A stretch of DNA of 64,000 nt from Absidia repens (GCA_002105175.1 MCGE01000002.1:868001-932000), one strand, 5' to 3'; shown: positions 34,375 to 47,265, numbered from the stretch's first letter. Notes: generated from the sequence alone by a model not told the origin. Numbers and translations are program-made.

Positions 34375-37092
34375 TATTGGTGAGGGCAAAAAAAAAAAGT
34401 AATAATAAAAAAATTAGACGAAAGAAAGAAAGAAAAAAAAGGGCGAAGTCAAATCTTTTTTAAAGCCCATTGGAACTTTTTTTAGAAGAGGCTTTTCGGT
34501 CAGATGGCCTTTTCTCCAATTGTCGTTCAGAACATTCCCCCTTACCTCCTGTTTGAACTAAAATGGAGGAAACTCCCCACACCCAAAATTGGTTGTAGAT
34601 GATGGTGATTGGGTAGACCTGAGCACAATATATTAACCACGCATTTTGCTAGATCTTCTTTTTGAAAAAGGAGACATTTTATCATAGTAACTTCTTTTTC
34701 TCAATTTTTTTTTTAATACAAAAATCAAGTTCTTAGTATATCAAAGGTCAATTGATTCAGTACATGATCAGTTTTTTTGATGATATGCACGAGTGCATGC
34801 AGACCTTTCAAATGTACTCACACTATCTTTAGGCATAAAACGAATTGAGGGTCATATCCCCGATCCATTCGTTCAGTTGGCCTTTTTACGCCGCCTATAA
34901 GTTTAACCTCCGACAAAGGTGCTTCGCTTTTGCTACTCTTTATTATGATGATGATGATAGCGATGATATTCTATTTACACTGCGTTGTCAACAAATCCTT
35001 CACACCTATTGTTTTGATGTTGTCATTGAACCCTTTATATGATACACTTAACTCAACCCTACTCTACTATCCAGTATATCGCTGTATGCATATATAATAT
35101 ACTTGAACCTCCTCCCTCCTGAAAAAAGCAACCTTGTGAATGACGAAATGATGACCGATGCACAAGGTTGTGCCTATACTATAAAATTTTTTGAGCCAAG
35201 ACTTGATCCTGATTTGGTCAAATATTGTTTGAAAGTCAACTGAGAAGAGTGGTGATAGTGAGATCGGCTGGCGCCCGCCATTATGATCATCAGTGTTTCA
35301 AATATTTTCCCCCCTTTCCCCTCGCTTCCACGTCTTTCTTCTCTTGCTTTTTTTTTATAACCCCTTTCATATTATATTAAATCAAGTATATATAAAATAA
35401 ATAAAAAAAAATAAAAAAAAACGTGGGAGGGGATGAAAAGCAAGTCATCGCTCTTAAACATTCAAGTCTTCAATAGTTGCTGCCAGTATCCACATCAAAT
35501 AGAGAATTGTCAACTTAAAAAAAAAAGGAGTAGATATTCATGGTGGTGGCAATGAGGCAAAAGGAGAATTATTTCTTCCTCTAATCGGAAGCACCATTTT
35601 AGGCCGTTATTCATTTTTCTGTACCACGACTGAATTTTTTTCTTTTTTTTTCAAAAAAAAAAAATGCAGTACTGTATATCGAAAATAAAATTATTACTCA
35701 TGTGCGAAGCTTTTCTAGATTTTAGTGATAAAAGAAACTAAGCCATCACTAAAAAATGATGAAACTTGGAAGTTTTTGATAAGTAATACGAACTTTATTT
35801 TGCTAAAAAAAAGTCGGAACCGGCCCGATGCAACATACCATGACTATCTGCTTTTGTTTTCATGGTAAACAAAAAATGGCCCATGCGAAAGAATTAGTAG
35901 CGATCATTAGTGTTTCATACGTTAAGCTAGAAAAACCAAATTCTTTTTGCCACTCGCTGCTGAAAGGGCAGGAGGAATTTAAATACCGATCAATGCGAGT
36001 CGATATTCAAATTCCGTCAGTTCAGGTCGACACCCCCTTTCCCTACCAAATCCCCCCTGACAAAACAAAACCATGACCATTTTTTCCCTGAACCACTGTA
36101 AACATTGATCTCCAAAACATACCCAAGAATGAGAATCACGTGTGTGTCCCGACTTTTTTTTTTTTTATTTTTATTTTCTCAACATCGTATCACTTTTATT
36201 TCCAAGGAGAGCAAAATAGTGGCAAATGCCAAAAATAAAATAGCTAAATCAAGCTAATGAAACAATAAAAATAAAATAACGATATTGCTAATAATACGTT
36301 TTATATAATATTATATTGTCAATCTTGCCCCAGTCATCACCCCAAGCCCTCTTGATGACAGTGTGGTCTTTATCAATTGAATCCGCTATCAAAGCCAAAT
36401 CGAACCACGAGCACCAAGGCGATGCTTGGTGTAGATGTACTAGGCGCAGCCTTTCCATGATCATCATGTTCCACATAGCGTATCAATAAATGCATTCCTT
36501 GCTTCTATGATCCCATGTTGGGAAATCTACTGCCTGCCAAAAAAAGTTCAAAACCTTGACTCCTCCAACATCTTTTCTATCCTACCTCGGTTTGATGTTG
36601 CATAAAAATAAAAATAGCATCGGGCTTATGACATCAAACGGATAACATGTATTTTTTTATATTACCTGGTTGTCCTTGAGCAGTTGGATAAATTACTGTA
36701 TGTTCTGATTCGGTATACACTATAAAAGTGAGCCATCTTGCTGTTTATGTGTGTAGCCAGTTAGCTACCCCAAAGACTGAGTTACTTTTGTTGATTAAAT
36801 ATGGGCTACTGAGAATATTCATTTCAATTGTATATGTAGTGTAGAAGGTGACGATAGGGGAACCAGTATCACATTGCTGATGAAAGCTACTTTATATCTG
36901 ATAGAAGTATATATTTCTCCATTTAAACACCGTCGTCATTTGGTTCACACTGATTGGCCGAATTTATTAGCCTTGCCGCTCTTTTTTTCTATTGTCCTTT
37001 TTTTTTTTTTGCTTCCCTTCACGCGTCTTTTATCTTTCTTCACAAACATCTCCGTTCCCTTTCTTCTCTCTATTAAAGATATATAAACCTTT
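34375..37092. other. Intergenic region of 2.7 kb without a convincing gene
   Basis: AT-rich with poly-T/poly-A tracts. A perfect 9-bp stem extendable to 11 bp (aaccttgtg at 35130-35138, cacaaggtt at 35161-35169) is the only clear structure. Open frames at 35828-36076 and 36288-36476 have no family resemblance. The last 150 bp hold a pyrimidine-rich tract upstream of the exomer gene. Confidence 0.45.
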
Positions 37093-40000
37093 ATGGCTGA
37101 TACATTGAAGGACATTCCTGAATTCTTTGAAAATGAACTCGGAGAATCTATCGTTGCCAGGACGGACGCCTTAGGTAAGACATTCTTTACACTCTGCGTC
37201 TCCTCAGTGATGTGCACTGGACACTCCGTGTAAAAGGTTTTCTTTTTTATTTATTCACTCTTTTTTTTTCTTTCTTTTTTTTCCCTTCTTCTCTTGTTGA
37301 ACTCAATCATCTTTTGTGACTGATCCACGTAGGAACCTTCCGTGAACTTGGACCTCCTGATCTTTGCCACATTATCAAAACAAACGCTAAACCCGGTGTT
37401 AAAGAGGTAAGACTGCGCTCCAGCAACTCACACTGGCATCCATCATCTTTATTGAATACAAATACAAAATTAGCTTATTAATCTCATGCATTACATATTT
37501 TTCCTTTTGTACAGATTGGAAGCTATCACTATGTATCAGGTGTCGACGCATCATCATCAGCTACCTTGGCTGCCTACCTCAATTCACTAACTTACTCCAT
37601 GGTAAGAAAAAGAAGGTCCACTGGGTGCCATTCATAATAGGAGCAATAGCGGAAGTAGGGTATTATGGAACTATTGATGTAACGCCATCTTCCTTTTTTT
37701 TTTTTTTTTTAAGGACGAAAATCAATCATGGTTCACCAAATCAAATGCTTGGCGAATTCGATCAGGAATTTACTGGTAAGCTACTGATAGGCGAATGATT
37801 TTTTCAACAATAATAGTTGCTGACATTTTGATTTATTCTTTAGTTGCTTCAATGCCTTCTCTCGTGTAGATGTTCGCGTGGAAGTCAAGATCCCTGGTGG
37901 TGTCGAAAGTTACTATGTCGATGTACGGGGTGAACGGTAAGTCTCAAAAAAAAAAAAAAAAAAAAAAACTGGACGGCTACAACATGATTACTCATATATT
38001 TTGTATTCTATTTTACTGGATATATTCAAAAGTCACGAAGCTACAGCAAGTATATGGCAAGAAACGTACCTATCAGCTGTGCTCCGGGCTATTCTCTATT
38101 CCGATGATAGCTACTACCGCCTTGCTGGTTATAGAAAGGTGGATCCCATCACAAGTTTAACAGCGGAGCAAAAATTTTTGGAAGCTGTGGAAACTCTCTT
38201 CTTCAAAGGTAACCTAAAAAAAAATAGCACTTGGGAAGGATGACGGTGATATTTATATTAGCCGGTGACGCATGATGACTGATATTAATGATATTTATTT
38301 TTTGTAGGTTGGCAGCTGGGCAGTAAACCGGAAATCCAAACAGCAACTGTAGTCCACAATCATTTGACATCGGGGGTGATGAAGTATTTTAGTGACAGCT
38401 TCCGATATGGTCCTGCGATCGAACTATTTGAAAAATTGCAAAAGAAGGATCCTGAGGTTGGCTCTCTTTTAGGGGAAGCTTATATCGGTCAAAACGAGGA
38501 AATCAAGGCGGTGCGGAATCTTCATGAAAACCTCAAACTGGCACCCATGAGCTATTCTTTATTACATGTTCAGGTGGACTTTTTACGGACCAAGGTATGA
38601 AGCATGTATAATACTATTCATTTTTTTTAACTTGCCTGTTACTAAAATTAGGGTGAATATCAAATGGCTTTGAAATTAGCTAAATTCGCTGTCGACGCTA
38701 CTCCTTCGGAATTCTTGACGTGGGCGAAATTAACAGACGGTAAGTGGGTAAAAAATAAAGTGTGAATTGTTATTGACTATTTTATTCTTTTATTCTTACA
38801 GTGTATATTGATTTGGGTGACTACGAAAGTGTAAGTATTAACTCAAAATTACATGGTCGAGCAGACGGTATTCATCTCAAAACTCTTTTATAGGCTTTAC
38901 TGACATTAAACTCCTGTCCTATGTTTACGTACAGTGAAAGGGATATGCACCGTATGCCTGCACCTGCCAAGACGCATTTACCTGTCAAGCCTGAAATTGC
39001 TAGCTCTGGTGTTATGGAAGAGGATATTGTCACTCGTGAAAATGAAGTAAGTAACATATCAACTCTACCGATGACACTCACTCTTTGGAAATCAAATACT
39101 GACACATTTTTCATGTTTCGGTACCTTTTTTTATTTTTTAATAGGCCGATCCCAACCTCCTCCGACTACCAGCCCCAGCATTACATGGTACATTTGCAAA
39201 GGCCTATGCTCTATTGACTCGCCTGGCTACTCGAATAGGATGGGACGATCTTCTCAAATGCCGATCGCATGTATTTGTCATGGAAGAAGAATATCGTATG
39301 CAAAAAGCCAAGGAAGAAGAACGCAAAACGAGCTTCTCTCAACCTCATACCACCACAACAGAAGAAAACGAAACCAAAGAAGCGGCAGTACAACATACTG
39401 ATGATCAGGACATGACCAAGGAAGACGATACAAAGGATGAATTGGCAGAAAAATTGGATGACATCAATCTGGGCGACGATGGAAATAACGACGAAACGGA
39501 GACACCTCCAATTGATAATGCACCCAAGATGAATGATACATCGCTCGAACGTCCTCGGCAAGCTGCTGAAGATTCTAAAGTAACATATAATTGACTAAAA
39601 AAAAAAAAAGAAGAGAGTGGATGTTTTTGCGACGGATGACTGACTGATGACTCCTTTTTTTTTTTTTTTTTGGCGATAGACTGAAGACAAGGAAAATCGA
39701 GCAAACGAAGACGTCAGTTTTTCTTTTGGAAACAAACGACTCTGTGAACGCTGGCTGGACAACCTATTTATGGTGTTATATGAAGACTTGCGAATTTACA
39801 CATTCTGGCGGACCGAGGCTGCTCACTACCGTGCTCAACAAACGCCTTATCGCAAGACAGGTACTGAATGGGAACTTTTAGGTGATCTTGCCCTCCGATT
39901 GTGGCATGAAGTAAGTCGCGACAAAAGTAACACCGGTATAGTGAATATGTTTACTAATAAATGTATGTTTGTGTGTTATTATTTTGCTGCTATTAGGACG

Positions 40001-40420
40001 AAGCCAAGGAAGCATTCGAACAATGTCTGGACTACAAATTCTCTGCAAAGGCCTGGATCAAGCTTTTAGAAATCTATGCGAAAAATGGAAATGTGGAGCG
40101 TGCTCTCTTGGCAGCGGTAAAGCTAACTGTCTATCATGAACGCTGGTATCATGAAATAGTGGTAAGTTTGGAAGGCAGAAAAGACATGGACTTGATGGTG
40201 AAGTGAGAGTAATGTGATGTTGATCTTTTTATTTTATTTTATTTTATTTTAGTATCCTACCGAAATAGCATGTAACTTGAACAAACTGATTCGTACGGAG
40301 GGGTTATCGAAGATGCAAAATGTGTTGACGTCCATGAACTTACCACAAGCGGTACAAAAACTGATGCGACGCTACTTTGATTATGGTGAACTATTTCGTG
40401 TGGAAGGCTATGAGTTTTAG
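37093..40420 (+). CDS. BCH1: Exomer ChAP subunit (Chs5p-Arf1p-binding protein; BCH1/BUD7/CHS6 family)
   Basis: Cargo adaptor of the exomer, which with Chs5 and Arf1 exports selected membrane proteins (chitin synthase III in yeast) from the trans-Golgi. About a dozen exons join in frame: MADTLKDIPEFFEN, then RELGPPDLCHIIKTNAKPG, GSYHYVSGVDASSSATLAAYL, SWFTKSNAWRIRSGIYCCFNAF, SYYVDVRGERHEATASIWQE, then TPR-like helices (FRYGPAIELFEKLQ, LLGEAYIGQNEEIKA, LLHVQVDFLRTKGEY, YIDLGDYESALLTLNSCPMF), ending MRRYFDYGELFRVEGYEF. The opening blocks and the C-terminal end are family signatures. An acidic, Thr-rich insert (39330-39590) interrupts the TPR region and has its own intron. Which yeast paralogue it matches cannot be decided. 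Confidence 0.9.
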
Positions 40421-40623
40421 TTGATTATTGCTCCCTCCCCCTCTTATTCCAACGTTGACGTATAGTTTCTCCCCCCTTCCCCTACCGTTCCCGTATTTAT
40501 TTATCTTTATCAAATCAATAAAAGTTATATTACGTGCAGTGCACTTTATTACACAATTTATTCTGTACCTTGTCCAATACGCTGTCCGTAGTTGTCATAG
40601 TTTTTAGTGTTTGTTTTTACTTC

Positions 40624-40656
<33 letters not shown>

Positions 40657-41289
40657 GTCTGTTATTATTGTATTTGCATAGCCTATACGTCAGCATTTAC
40701 TATATGTATGTAGTTTTGAAAGTGTCTGCTTTATATATGGCGTAATTCAGTAATTATGTAAAATAAAGCACTTACCTTATATTTAAAAACTGACCTACAT
40801 GTTATTAAAGCGTGGTTTTTGATGAAATTTATACCCTTGCCAGCCATTTTGAATCTTAATAGGCTCAGCTGGAACCATTTTTTATTATTATAGCAAACGC
40901 AAATAAACAAATGAAAATAACGAGGGGGATATGTACTATGTACTCAGTGTAATGGAGATCATGCTAGTGGTAGGGTCTAGGTTGGCAAATATGAATGATA
41001 GAGCGGGTGTAGGCTAAGTAGCCTCGAATTGTCAACCAGTCATTAGTCAACTAGGAGTGAATGCAGTGCAAAATGATCTATACTGCGGGCTGTACATACA
41101 GATAGGCTTTGCGTTTTTTATATGACTGATCATCTTTGATAGTATGTGGTTTTATACCGTCCAATAGTCTGTGAGTCTTCAGGGGGGGAGGGGAAGTGGT
41201 CATAGTGGGTGAACTAGAAAGCAAATAATAGATGAGACACTCACAAAGCAGCTACAATAGCAACATTTTTTACTATCCGATGGTCAGAG
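40421..41289. other. Intergenic DNA downstream of the exomer gene
   Basis: AATAAA-like signal at 40517. T homopolymer at 40626-40655. No gene seen. Confidence 0.5.
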
Positions 41290-41960
41290 GATGGTTAATA
41301 AAAAGGTTTATTTTATTGAAGCAAATCAATAGATATTTAAACTGAAGGCGAGGGGTTTATTGTAACAAGAGACTTAACGGAAGAATCTATTCTAGGAATC
41401 ATGAGGGAGACTAATGGAGATCTGAAGAACGGTCAATGCTACTTTAAGTGGCAATTGTAAAAATGAGAGCTAAGATAATGTACAGCACAAGATATGAGAG
41501 AGACCAAAGTTACACATTTCATTGAAGTAGAACAATAGTCAACATTAATCTAAAAAAGACGATGGTAAGGAAGGAATCAATAGTACGCGGCATGAGAGAG
41601 ATTAACAACACGTTTTATATTTGAAGCAAATAAAAAGAGAAATGTTTTATTCAGATTTAGAAATAAGCTATGGACAAACTAACACTAAACTAAGTTAATG
41701 GAGACTCCAGGAAACCAACAAATGGTGTTCCCAGATCTTAGATTCAAAATGAAAGGGTTGACCCATGCACCTTGTAATTCCTGTTCTGAAAACTCTTCTA
41801 AAGTAGTTCTAACACTATTCTAAGATTATTATAACCTCAATGAAGTTAACTGATGAAGAAAAAAAAGAAAGAAAAAGCGACAAAATAAAAATTGAGGAGA
41901 AAATAAGTCTCACGTGTGCGGAATTTGAAATACTTTTTTTGTGAGAGAGTTTACGGTATT
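41290..41960 (-). repeat. Dispersed repeat family, copy 3 (reverse orientation)
   Basis: Minus-strand core at 41650-41830: ttttattcagat, actaaactaagttaatggagactcc, caaaatgaaagggttgacccatgcaccttgtaattcc, ctaacactattctaagatta. Followed by tctcacgtgtgcggaatttgaaatac, the conserved outer part. A second block (caataaaaag...ttattgaagcaaat) lies at 41295-41400. Confidence 0.75.
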
Positions 41961-42947
41961 TTTGACGCATACAAAATAGGAATCACTCCTGTTTATTTTC
42001 CAGCATTCAATATCGACACCATTTTGGTATCTTTTGCATGATATTAACCAACCACCACTAATATTTGTCCAGATAACTTATTTAGTCGTTTTTGTTTTAT
42101 CTGCATCCGGGATAAAATATACCCTGCCATTTTACTTGTACTGTACATCATTTCTCATACGCTTAGCAGTCTTGTCGAATGGATATACCCATATTATAGA
42201 CTGCATGTGCGTGTCGAAAGAAAAAGCTGATGCATTTGTGCCAAAAAAAGGTTATGTTAGGGTGATTACGGCCAGTGTTCATACTTGGCGCTCCGTCTAT
42301 ATTATGCACACTATGCTTTATAATATAAAGGTTAAAGTTTCTTGAATGGTTCTAAAAAAATGTCCTTGGAGGACGCATGGAAAGAAGACAGTGATGGCAC
42401 CATAAAATAAGCAGCGATAAAGCGCATGATTAAAGCACATTGGAAGGTATTTAGTTTACTTGCATAATATACTTTTTTTTTTGATGAGTGAGATGGTGGT
42501 GGTCGTGGTAAACGTCCTGATGTTGTAATTCCCCGACTTGATTTGGCATGAATGAATGTCTTGCCCAATGGTTACAAATTCGAAATACCGCGGTTCCGAC
42601 TGAATCAACGCTAAACTTTTACATGGACTTCCATTCCCGCCTACAGTAATCAATACAACATCGAGACAATATGAGTGACTTTAATGGGCAATGGCACATA
42701 ATTTAGCGAAGTAGGACAATACAAAGTTTAGTATAAGATAGAAGTCAGGAGTAGAGTGAACAAATAGTGTACGATTGCAATGATATACGCAAGCAGCAAC
42801 AAATCGAAAAAAACTATAATGCTTTTGACTTTGAATGATGATTTTTTGTGGTTTTATTTGAGATAAATAGCGGCTAAATAAAATGACATAAATACAATAC
42901 TAAATCGATCATAATAAATATTCAAACTAAAATCTAATGGAGGGGGG
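41961..42947. other. Intergenic DNA, no convincing gene
   Basis: A 103-codon frame at 42034-42345 has no recognisable features. The rest is AT-rich. Confidence 0.4.
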
Positions 42948-43991
42948 TTATTGTACAGTTTCTTCATCTTGCTTGACTTGATCAGCAGCAGCATCTACAT
43001 CCACTGGTACCATGGCTACCTTGACAGATATTTCCCGTTCAGATACCGTGACTGGCTTGAAGTTATCAATGATCTTTTGCTGTTCAGTTTCATCGGCCAC
43101 GTCGATAAATCCATATCCTTTTGAGCGACCACTAAAGAAAAAAGATGATATCATCACCAAAAATGGTAAAGGTGAAGTGAGTTTCGGAGAATATAAAACT
43201 AAGCAACCACAATAGGCCAATAAAGCATTGCTTTTTAAAACCCACGCGTTAAGAAAAAACCCCCCATCCTAAAAATGGGACTTACTTTCGTAATCTTGCA
43301 ATGGAAGCTGCGCCAATGGTGAAATCCTCAAAAAGAGCAGCCAATTCATCATCAGTGGTGGAAAATGGTAGATTAGCAACAAATACGCGTGTCGTAGAGG
43401 CAGTCGTTGGACGACGAGTAGTCAATGATCGACGACGACGACGAGGTTTGGAGGTGGTAGTAGCAGAAGCAGCGGTTCCTTCAGTATCATCGGTGGTAAC
43501 GGTAGCTTCACCGCCTGTAGTTGTAGCGTCCTTTGTCGGTGTCGATTTAGGTGCTGCCTTGGGTCTCGCAATTTGTACAGTGATTTCACGTTCATCCAGC
43601 TCAGTCTTGTTGAATTTGTCCACTGCCTTTTCTGCTTCTTGTGCTGTTTCGAAGGTGACAAATCCGTAGCCAGCTGACCGACGTTTTCCCAGTCTGATCA
43701 CAGTAGCTTTCACCCTATAAGAATACATGTACCATAAACATGATAGCGTCAGTTCATAAGTATTTTTCATTTTATTACCATCCATGATTTTTTTCATACT
43801 TACACTTTCCCAGCAGGTTCAAAATAGTCGCGAAGGCCGTCGTTATCAGTTGAGAAGGATAGATTACCAACAAATACCTATTGGTTGCAATCGAGTAAAT
43901 GAAGAGAAAGAGAATTGTTTTACTATATCTAATTTTTCTTAATATAACTTACCTTATTGTCTTCTTTTTCAGCGGGGGCAGCAGTAGACAT
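42948..43991 (-). CDS. RNA-binding protein with two RRM domains
   Basis: Four exons, about 240 aa. RRM1 near residues 12-90 has RNP2 VFVGNLSF and RNP1-like AGYGFVTF; RRM2 has RNP2 VFVANLPF and RNP1 KGYGFIDV. Between them is a Thr/Ala-rich linker with a very basic patch (KPRRRRRSLTTRR) that could be a nuclear signal or bind RNA. The C-terminus is acidic. Small two-RRM proteins of this design include many fungal hnRNP-like factors; I cannot name an orthologue. It starts 235 bp from the divergent RAX1-like gene. Introns follow the RNP2 region of each domain. Confidence 0.88.
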
Positions 43992-44224
43992 ATTTTGAAA
44001 TAATAGCTTTTGTTATGTAAACAAGAAAGAAAAAGAAAAAAAGAAAAAGAATCACAAACCCATCAAGAAAAAAAAAAAAAGGTAGTAAATTCAAAGACAG
44101 CTACACTGCAGCCGCCAACCATCGAATTTCAAGGAGCAAAAAAAAAAGAGAGTTGCACAAATTTAACATTTTTTGAATCCCAGTTTTTTTTTGTCTTTCT
44201 TCACCTTTCGTTTTTACTTCAATC
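43992..44224. promoter_or_regulatory. Bidirectional promoter between the RRM gene and the RAX1-like gene
   Basis: 233 bp separating two divergent ATGs. It is A-rich on the RRM side and T-rich on the RAX1 side. No specific site is claimed. Confidence 0.5.
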
Positions 44225-45669
44225 ATGATATCCTCAACTTACGATTCAAGTTATTACGAACATACTTCACCAACTCGGCAAAGAAGCATAAGCCAAGCAA
44301 ATAGTCGTTTATATTCACGAGGACTGGAAACAGCTTTTGAAAGTGACCTTACTTTACAACAAATGGAAGAAAAAAACTCACCTGTTATTCCGTTGAATCA
44401 TCTGGATGGAACCAAGAACCATGATCGACACTCCAACAACCCGTACAAGTCTTTTATTAGTCAATCTGAAAGCTTGAATCAACAACGCCAGTCAATAGGG
44501 TATGGTTTGCAACAAGATCCTTTTGCGATTGCACCCATGGAAGCCTGGCAAGAAATGAAAGACTACAATTTACAAGTGAACGGTATACCAACTTTGGATC
44601 AACTTTTACGTTTACCAACAAGCAATCCTATTACACAGTCTCAATTTTCTTCATTTTTACGACATCGTGGAGCTCAACAAAATCTCAATTTTTTATTGGA
44701 ATTGGAAACACATCAACGACTATGGCAAGCTTACCTTAATAGTGTGGAACGACAACAACGCCCTGAAATCAAATCGGATCGTGCTAGTAAACAATTATTA
44801 TTACAACAGCAAGAATCAGCTTCAATGATGCCAACGCCATGGAGCCCAACTACTGGTTACTTTGAAACATCGGACACTCTCGACTTATTACATCAATCCA
44901 GCCAAAATCATCTTCCTCTTTCTTCTTTTATCAATGGTGACAACAACAACAACAACAACAACAATAGCCAGTCTTATGCTTCAAGAACACTTCAAGGCGA
45001 CAAATCACTCTCTCGTCATGATGTGGTGCAAAATGCTATGCGAATTTATAGAACATTTTGTAGTCGATACGATGCCGCTCAATTGATACACCTGCCTGAT
45101 GATCACCGTGATGCTTTGGAAACATTGGTTGAAAAAAATCAACGACCCGAACCTGTGATTTTCGATGCCGCAAGATCTCATGTATTCGATGTACTTAACA
45201 TGTTTTATTACCCTCAATTTGTGGATACAGCACTTTATACCAACATATCAACATTCTCTGCTCGTCTCTTAATGGTAGCCGGCCTCGTGCTTTTGGTTTT
45301 TGGACTGGCCTTGGAATTTACCTTGATCTTTTTGAGCAGTGGGAGCACTTCCACTCGATGGTGGGCATTTCTACCTTTTATATTTGGCTGGTCGGGAATA
45401 ATGACTGGAGTTACTCACTTCAATGGCTGGTTTGCATGGCTCAAGAAAAGGTAATGAATCTGGAGGAAAAAAAAAAAAAAGACATACATTATGCCAATTC
45501 ATTATTCTATCTATATAGTGAAATAGGATTCTTGGTCTTCATCCCTATTCAAGATAAAACGGTTATCAAGATCCATCGGAAATGGGCCTTTGTGTTTTGT
45601 GTGGCAAATATTTTAATCGCCCTTGTCAATACCATTATATTTGTGTTTATTCCTGCTCATCGATTATAG
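44225..45669 (+). CDS. RAX1: RAX1-like membrane protein with RGS-type domain
   Basis: Two exons, 44225-45450 and 45519-45669. The N-terminal ~100 residues are Ser/Gln-rich. An RGS-like fold begins at LDQLLRLPTSNPITQSQFSSFLR (about residues 124-146) with ENLNFLLELE-type helix (NLNFLLELETHQ), is interrupted by an insert containing an Asn run, and resumes with AMRIYRTFCS to VFDVLNMFYYPQF. Three C-terminal membrane segments follow (LLMVAGLVLLVFGLAL, FLPFIFGWSGIMTGV, FCVANILIALVNTIIF). RGS plus three membrane helices is the Rax1 architecture; Rax1 with Rax2 marks polarity sites at the cell cortex in yeasts. Role in a filamentous fungus is inferred. Confidence 0.82.
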
Positions 45670-46551
45670 TTTAGAATTAGTATTACCATCTTCCTTTTTT
45701 TTTTTCTACACCACCCCCAACATCCCTATTGTTTTTATATGCACTGGTTGCTTCCCTCCCCCGCCCTTCGCTAGCTATTACTCGTTTCCCTCTATTATTT
45801 TATTTACTCTATGATTTATCTTATTTGTGTTATATTTTGATCAAACAATAATAAAAACCTCTCTTGTTACATATACCTCAGTCATAGTTTGATATTTATT
45901 TGTTGTTGTTATTCTTATAAAGATTGATGTTTTTATGTTCTCTTGGTGTTTTTATACGTTTCCATCAGTACTATTGCTTCTTGAAAAGTTCATAAAGCCT
46001 CAGATCATTGTCATATAGCTGCCAGCCATTTCCTTTACCCTACCTAATCTACCAGACTTCCTATGATATATTTACTTTGCAGTTATGACTTTTTTTTCAT
46101 CTTATTAGTCGATGCCCAACCTTGCATAAAAAGTATCATTTCTCAGCCTGGACTTTATCCAGATTTAGTACTTTAACATCAGTTTCCTCTACCATGTGAG
46201 TCACTATTCTTAATATTTTCCACAATTTAACCCTTATTGCGACCATCAATGGGTCGTCTACATTGTTAAAAAACAATACAACAGCCTAATGGACATTCCA
46301 GAAGGCATTTAAGCCAATAGAAAGTAATATGCAAATATCTCGTTTATATGAAATATCCACTTCGTTTATTGAATGAGATACAGTAGAGAAAGAGAAAGAG
46401 GCAACTACAAGCGTTGAAATATATATTTCTAATTTGATAAATCTATATTCTATCTTCGATGCATGTCCAGAAAAATAAAAAAAGCAAACAAGCTTCAGCA
46501 ATCGCATCTCCCGTTTTTCCTACCACCACATTGAAATATATATTCATAGTC
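45670..46551. other. Convergent intergenic region
   Basis: AATAAAAA-like signal at 45849 for the RAX1-like gene. Otherwise AT-rich sequence with no gene seen. Confidence 0.5.
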
Positions 46552-47265
46552 CTAGTCATTTTTTATTGAAGGTGCATGATGTAATACGGAAGAATCTAAA
46601 CTACGTAAAATATGATAACTATTTCTATAAATCAAGCCACAAGGAATAACAACCCAAGGTGCGTTGAAAGCCACAAAATAAAGCCAAAAATAATAGGGAT
46701 GAGGGTCGCAATGTTTGAAGCCAGTAGGGATATCTAGAATAAAATACAAGCTACAGCTATACAAATGACCAACTGACACCAAGAGTTGATAAAAGAGATG
46801 TCGAGGGGAGTTGTGCCACCACATCCAGGCAGATACAAAACAAAGAGGCCCCAAATAAACTATGAAAAAAAAAAGATCAATACAAGACAAAGAAGGCGCA
46901 GCAGGAGAGCGACTTACTACGGTAATGGTCTCCAAAGCAATCAATAGAGGATCAGAGTTCAAATAGCGTGAATCACCATGAGCATATTCTTTCCATAGTT
47001 CGCCTAATAGATCGCTTCGACTTGCGATATGAGAATGATTCGCTAACCAATACGATTCAAATCCACAGTGCAGCAATCCACATATGATAAACCAAACAAA
47101 GTACAATGCGCCATCCCTTTTCTTTCGTGATGCCGCGTAGAATGCACCAATAGCCACTGGACACAAAATACCACCCGCCACCATAAATAGTTGTGGAGTC
47201 GAAAGTTGATTCACCTGGAAGTTCTCCAATTCCAAATAGCGTGGATAGTATGGATGTTGTGGCAT
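46552..47265 (-). CDS. EBP: EBP-family (EXPERA) Delta8-Delta7 sterol isomerase
   Basis: ER membrane enzyme shifting the sterol B-ring double bond from C8 to C7. ATG at 47265 (MPQHPYYPRYLEL). About 220 aa with membrane segments LFMVAGGILCPVAIGAFYA, ALYFVWFIICGLLHCGFESYW (with His and Glu of the active pocket), VYLGPLCFVSAW, QLLVSVGHLYSCSLYFI and YYFWLYFVAFNAPWVVIP. LWKEYAHGDSRYL and LETIT are family signatures. Most ascomycetes use the unrelated ERG2 for this step. An intron is expected after LETITV; the best donor (GTAAGT, about 46917) does not keep frame with the downstream exon, while the ORF is open straight through. The exact protein there is unresolved. Confidence 0.85.
   Translation of the reverse strand: MPQHPYYPRYLELENFQVNQLSTPQLFMVAGGILCPVAIGAFYAASRKKRDGALYFVWFIICGLLHCGFESYWLANHSHIASRSDLLGELWKEYAHGDSRYLNSDPLLIALETITVVSRSPAAPSLSCIDLFFFIVYLGPLCFVSAWMWWHNSPRHLFYQLLVSVGHLYSCSLYFILDIPTGFKHCDPHPYYFWLYFVAFNAPWVVIPCGLIYRNSYHILRSLDSSVLHHAPSIKND

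Noticed and set aside
36288..36476. 62-codon minus-strand ORF
   Set aside because: Short, no family resemblance, not linked to other exons.
42034..42345. 103-codon plus-strand ORF
   Set aside because: Adjacent to a dispersed repeat, no domain pattern, and no splice or promoter support.
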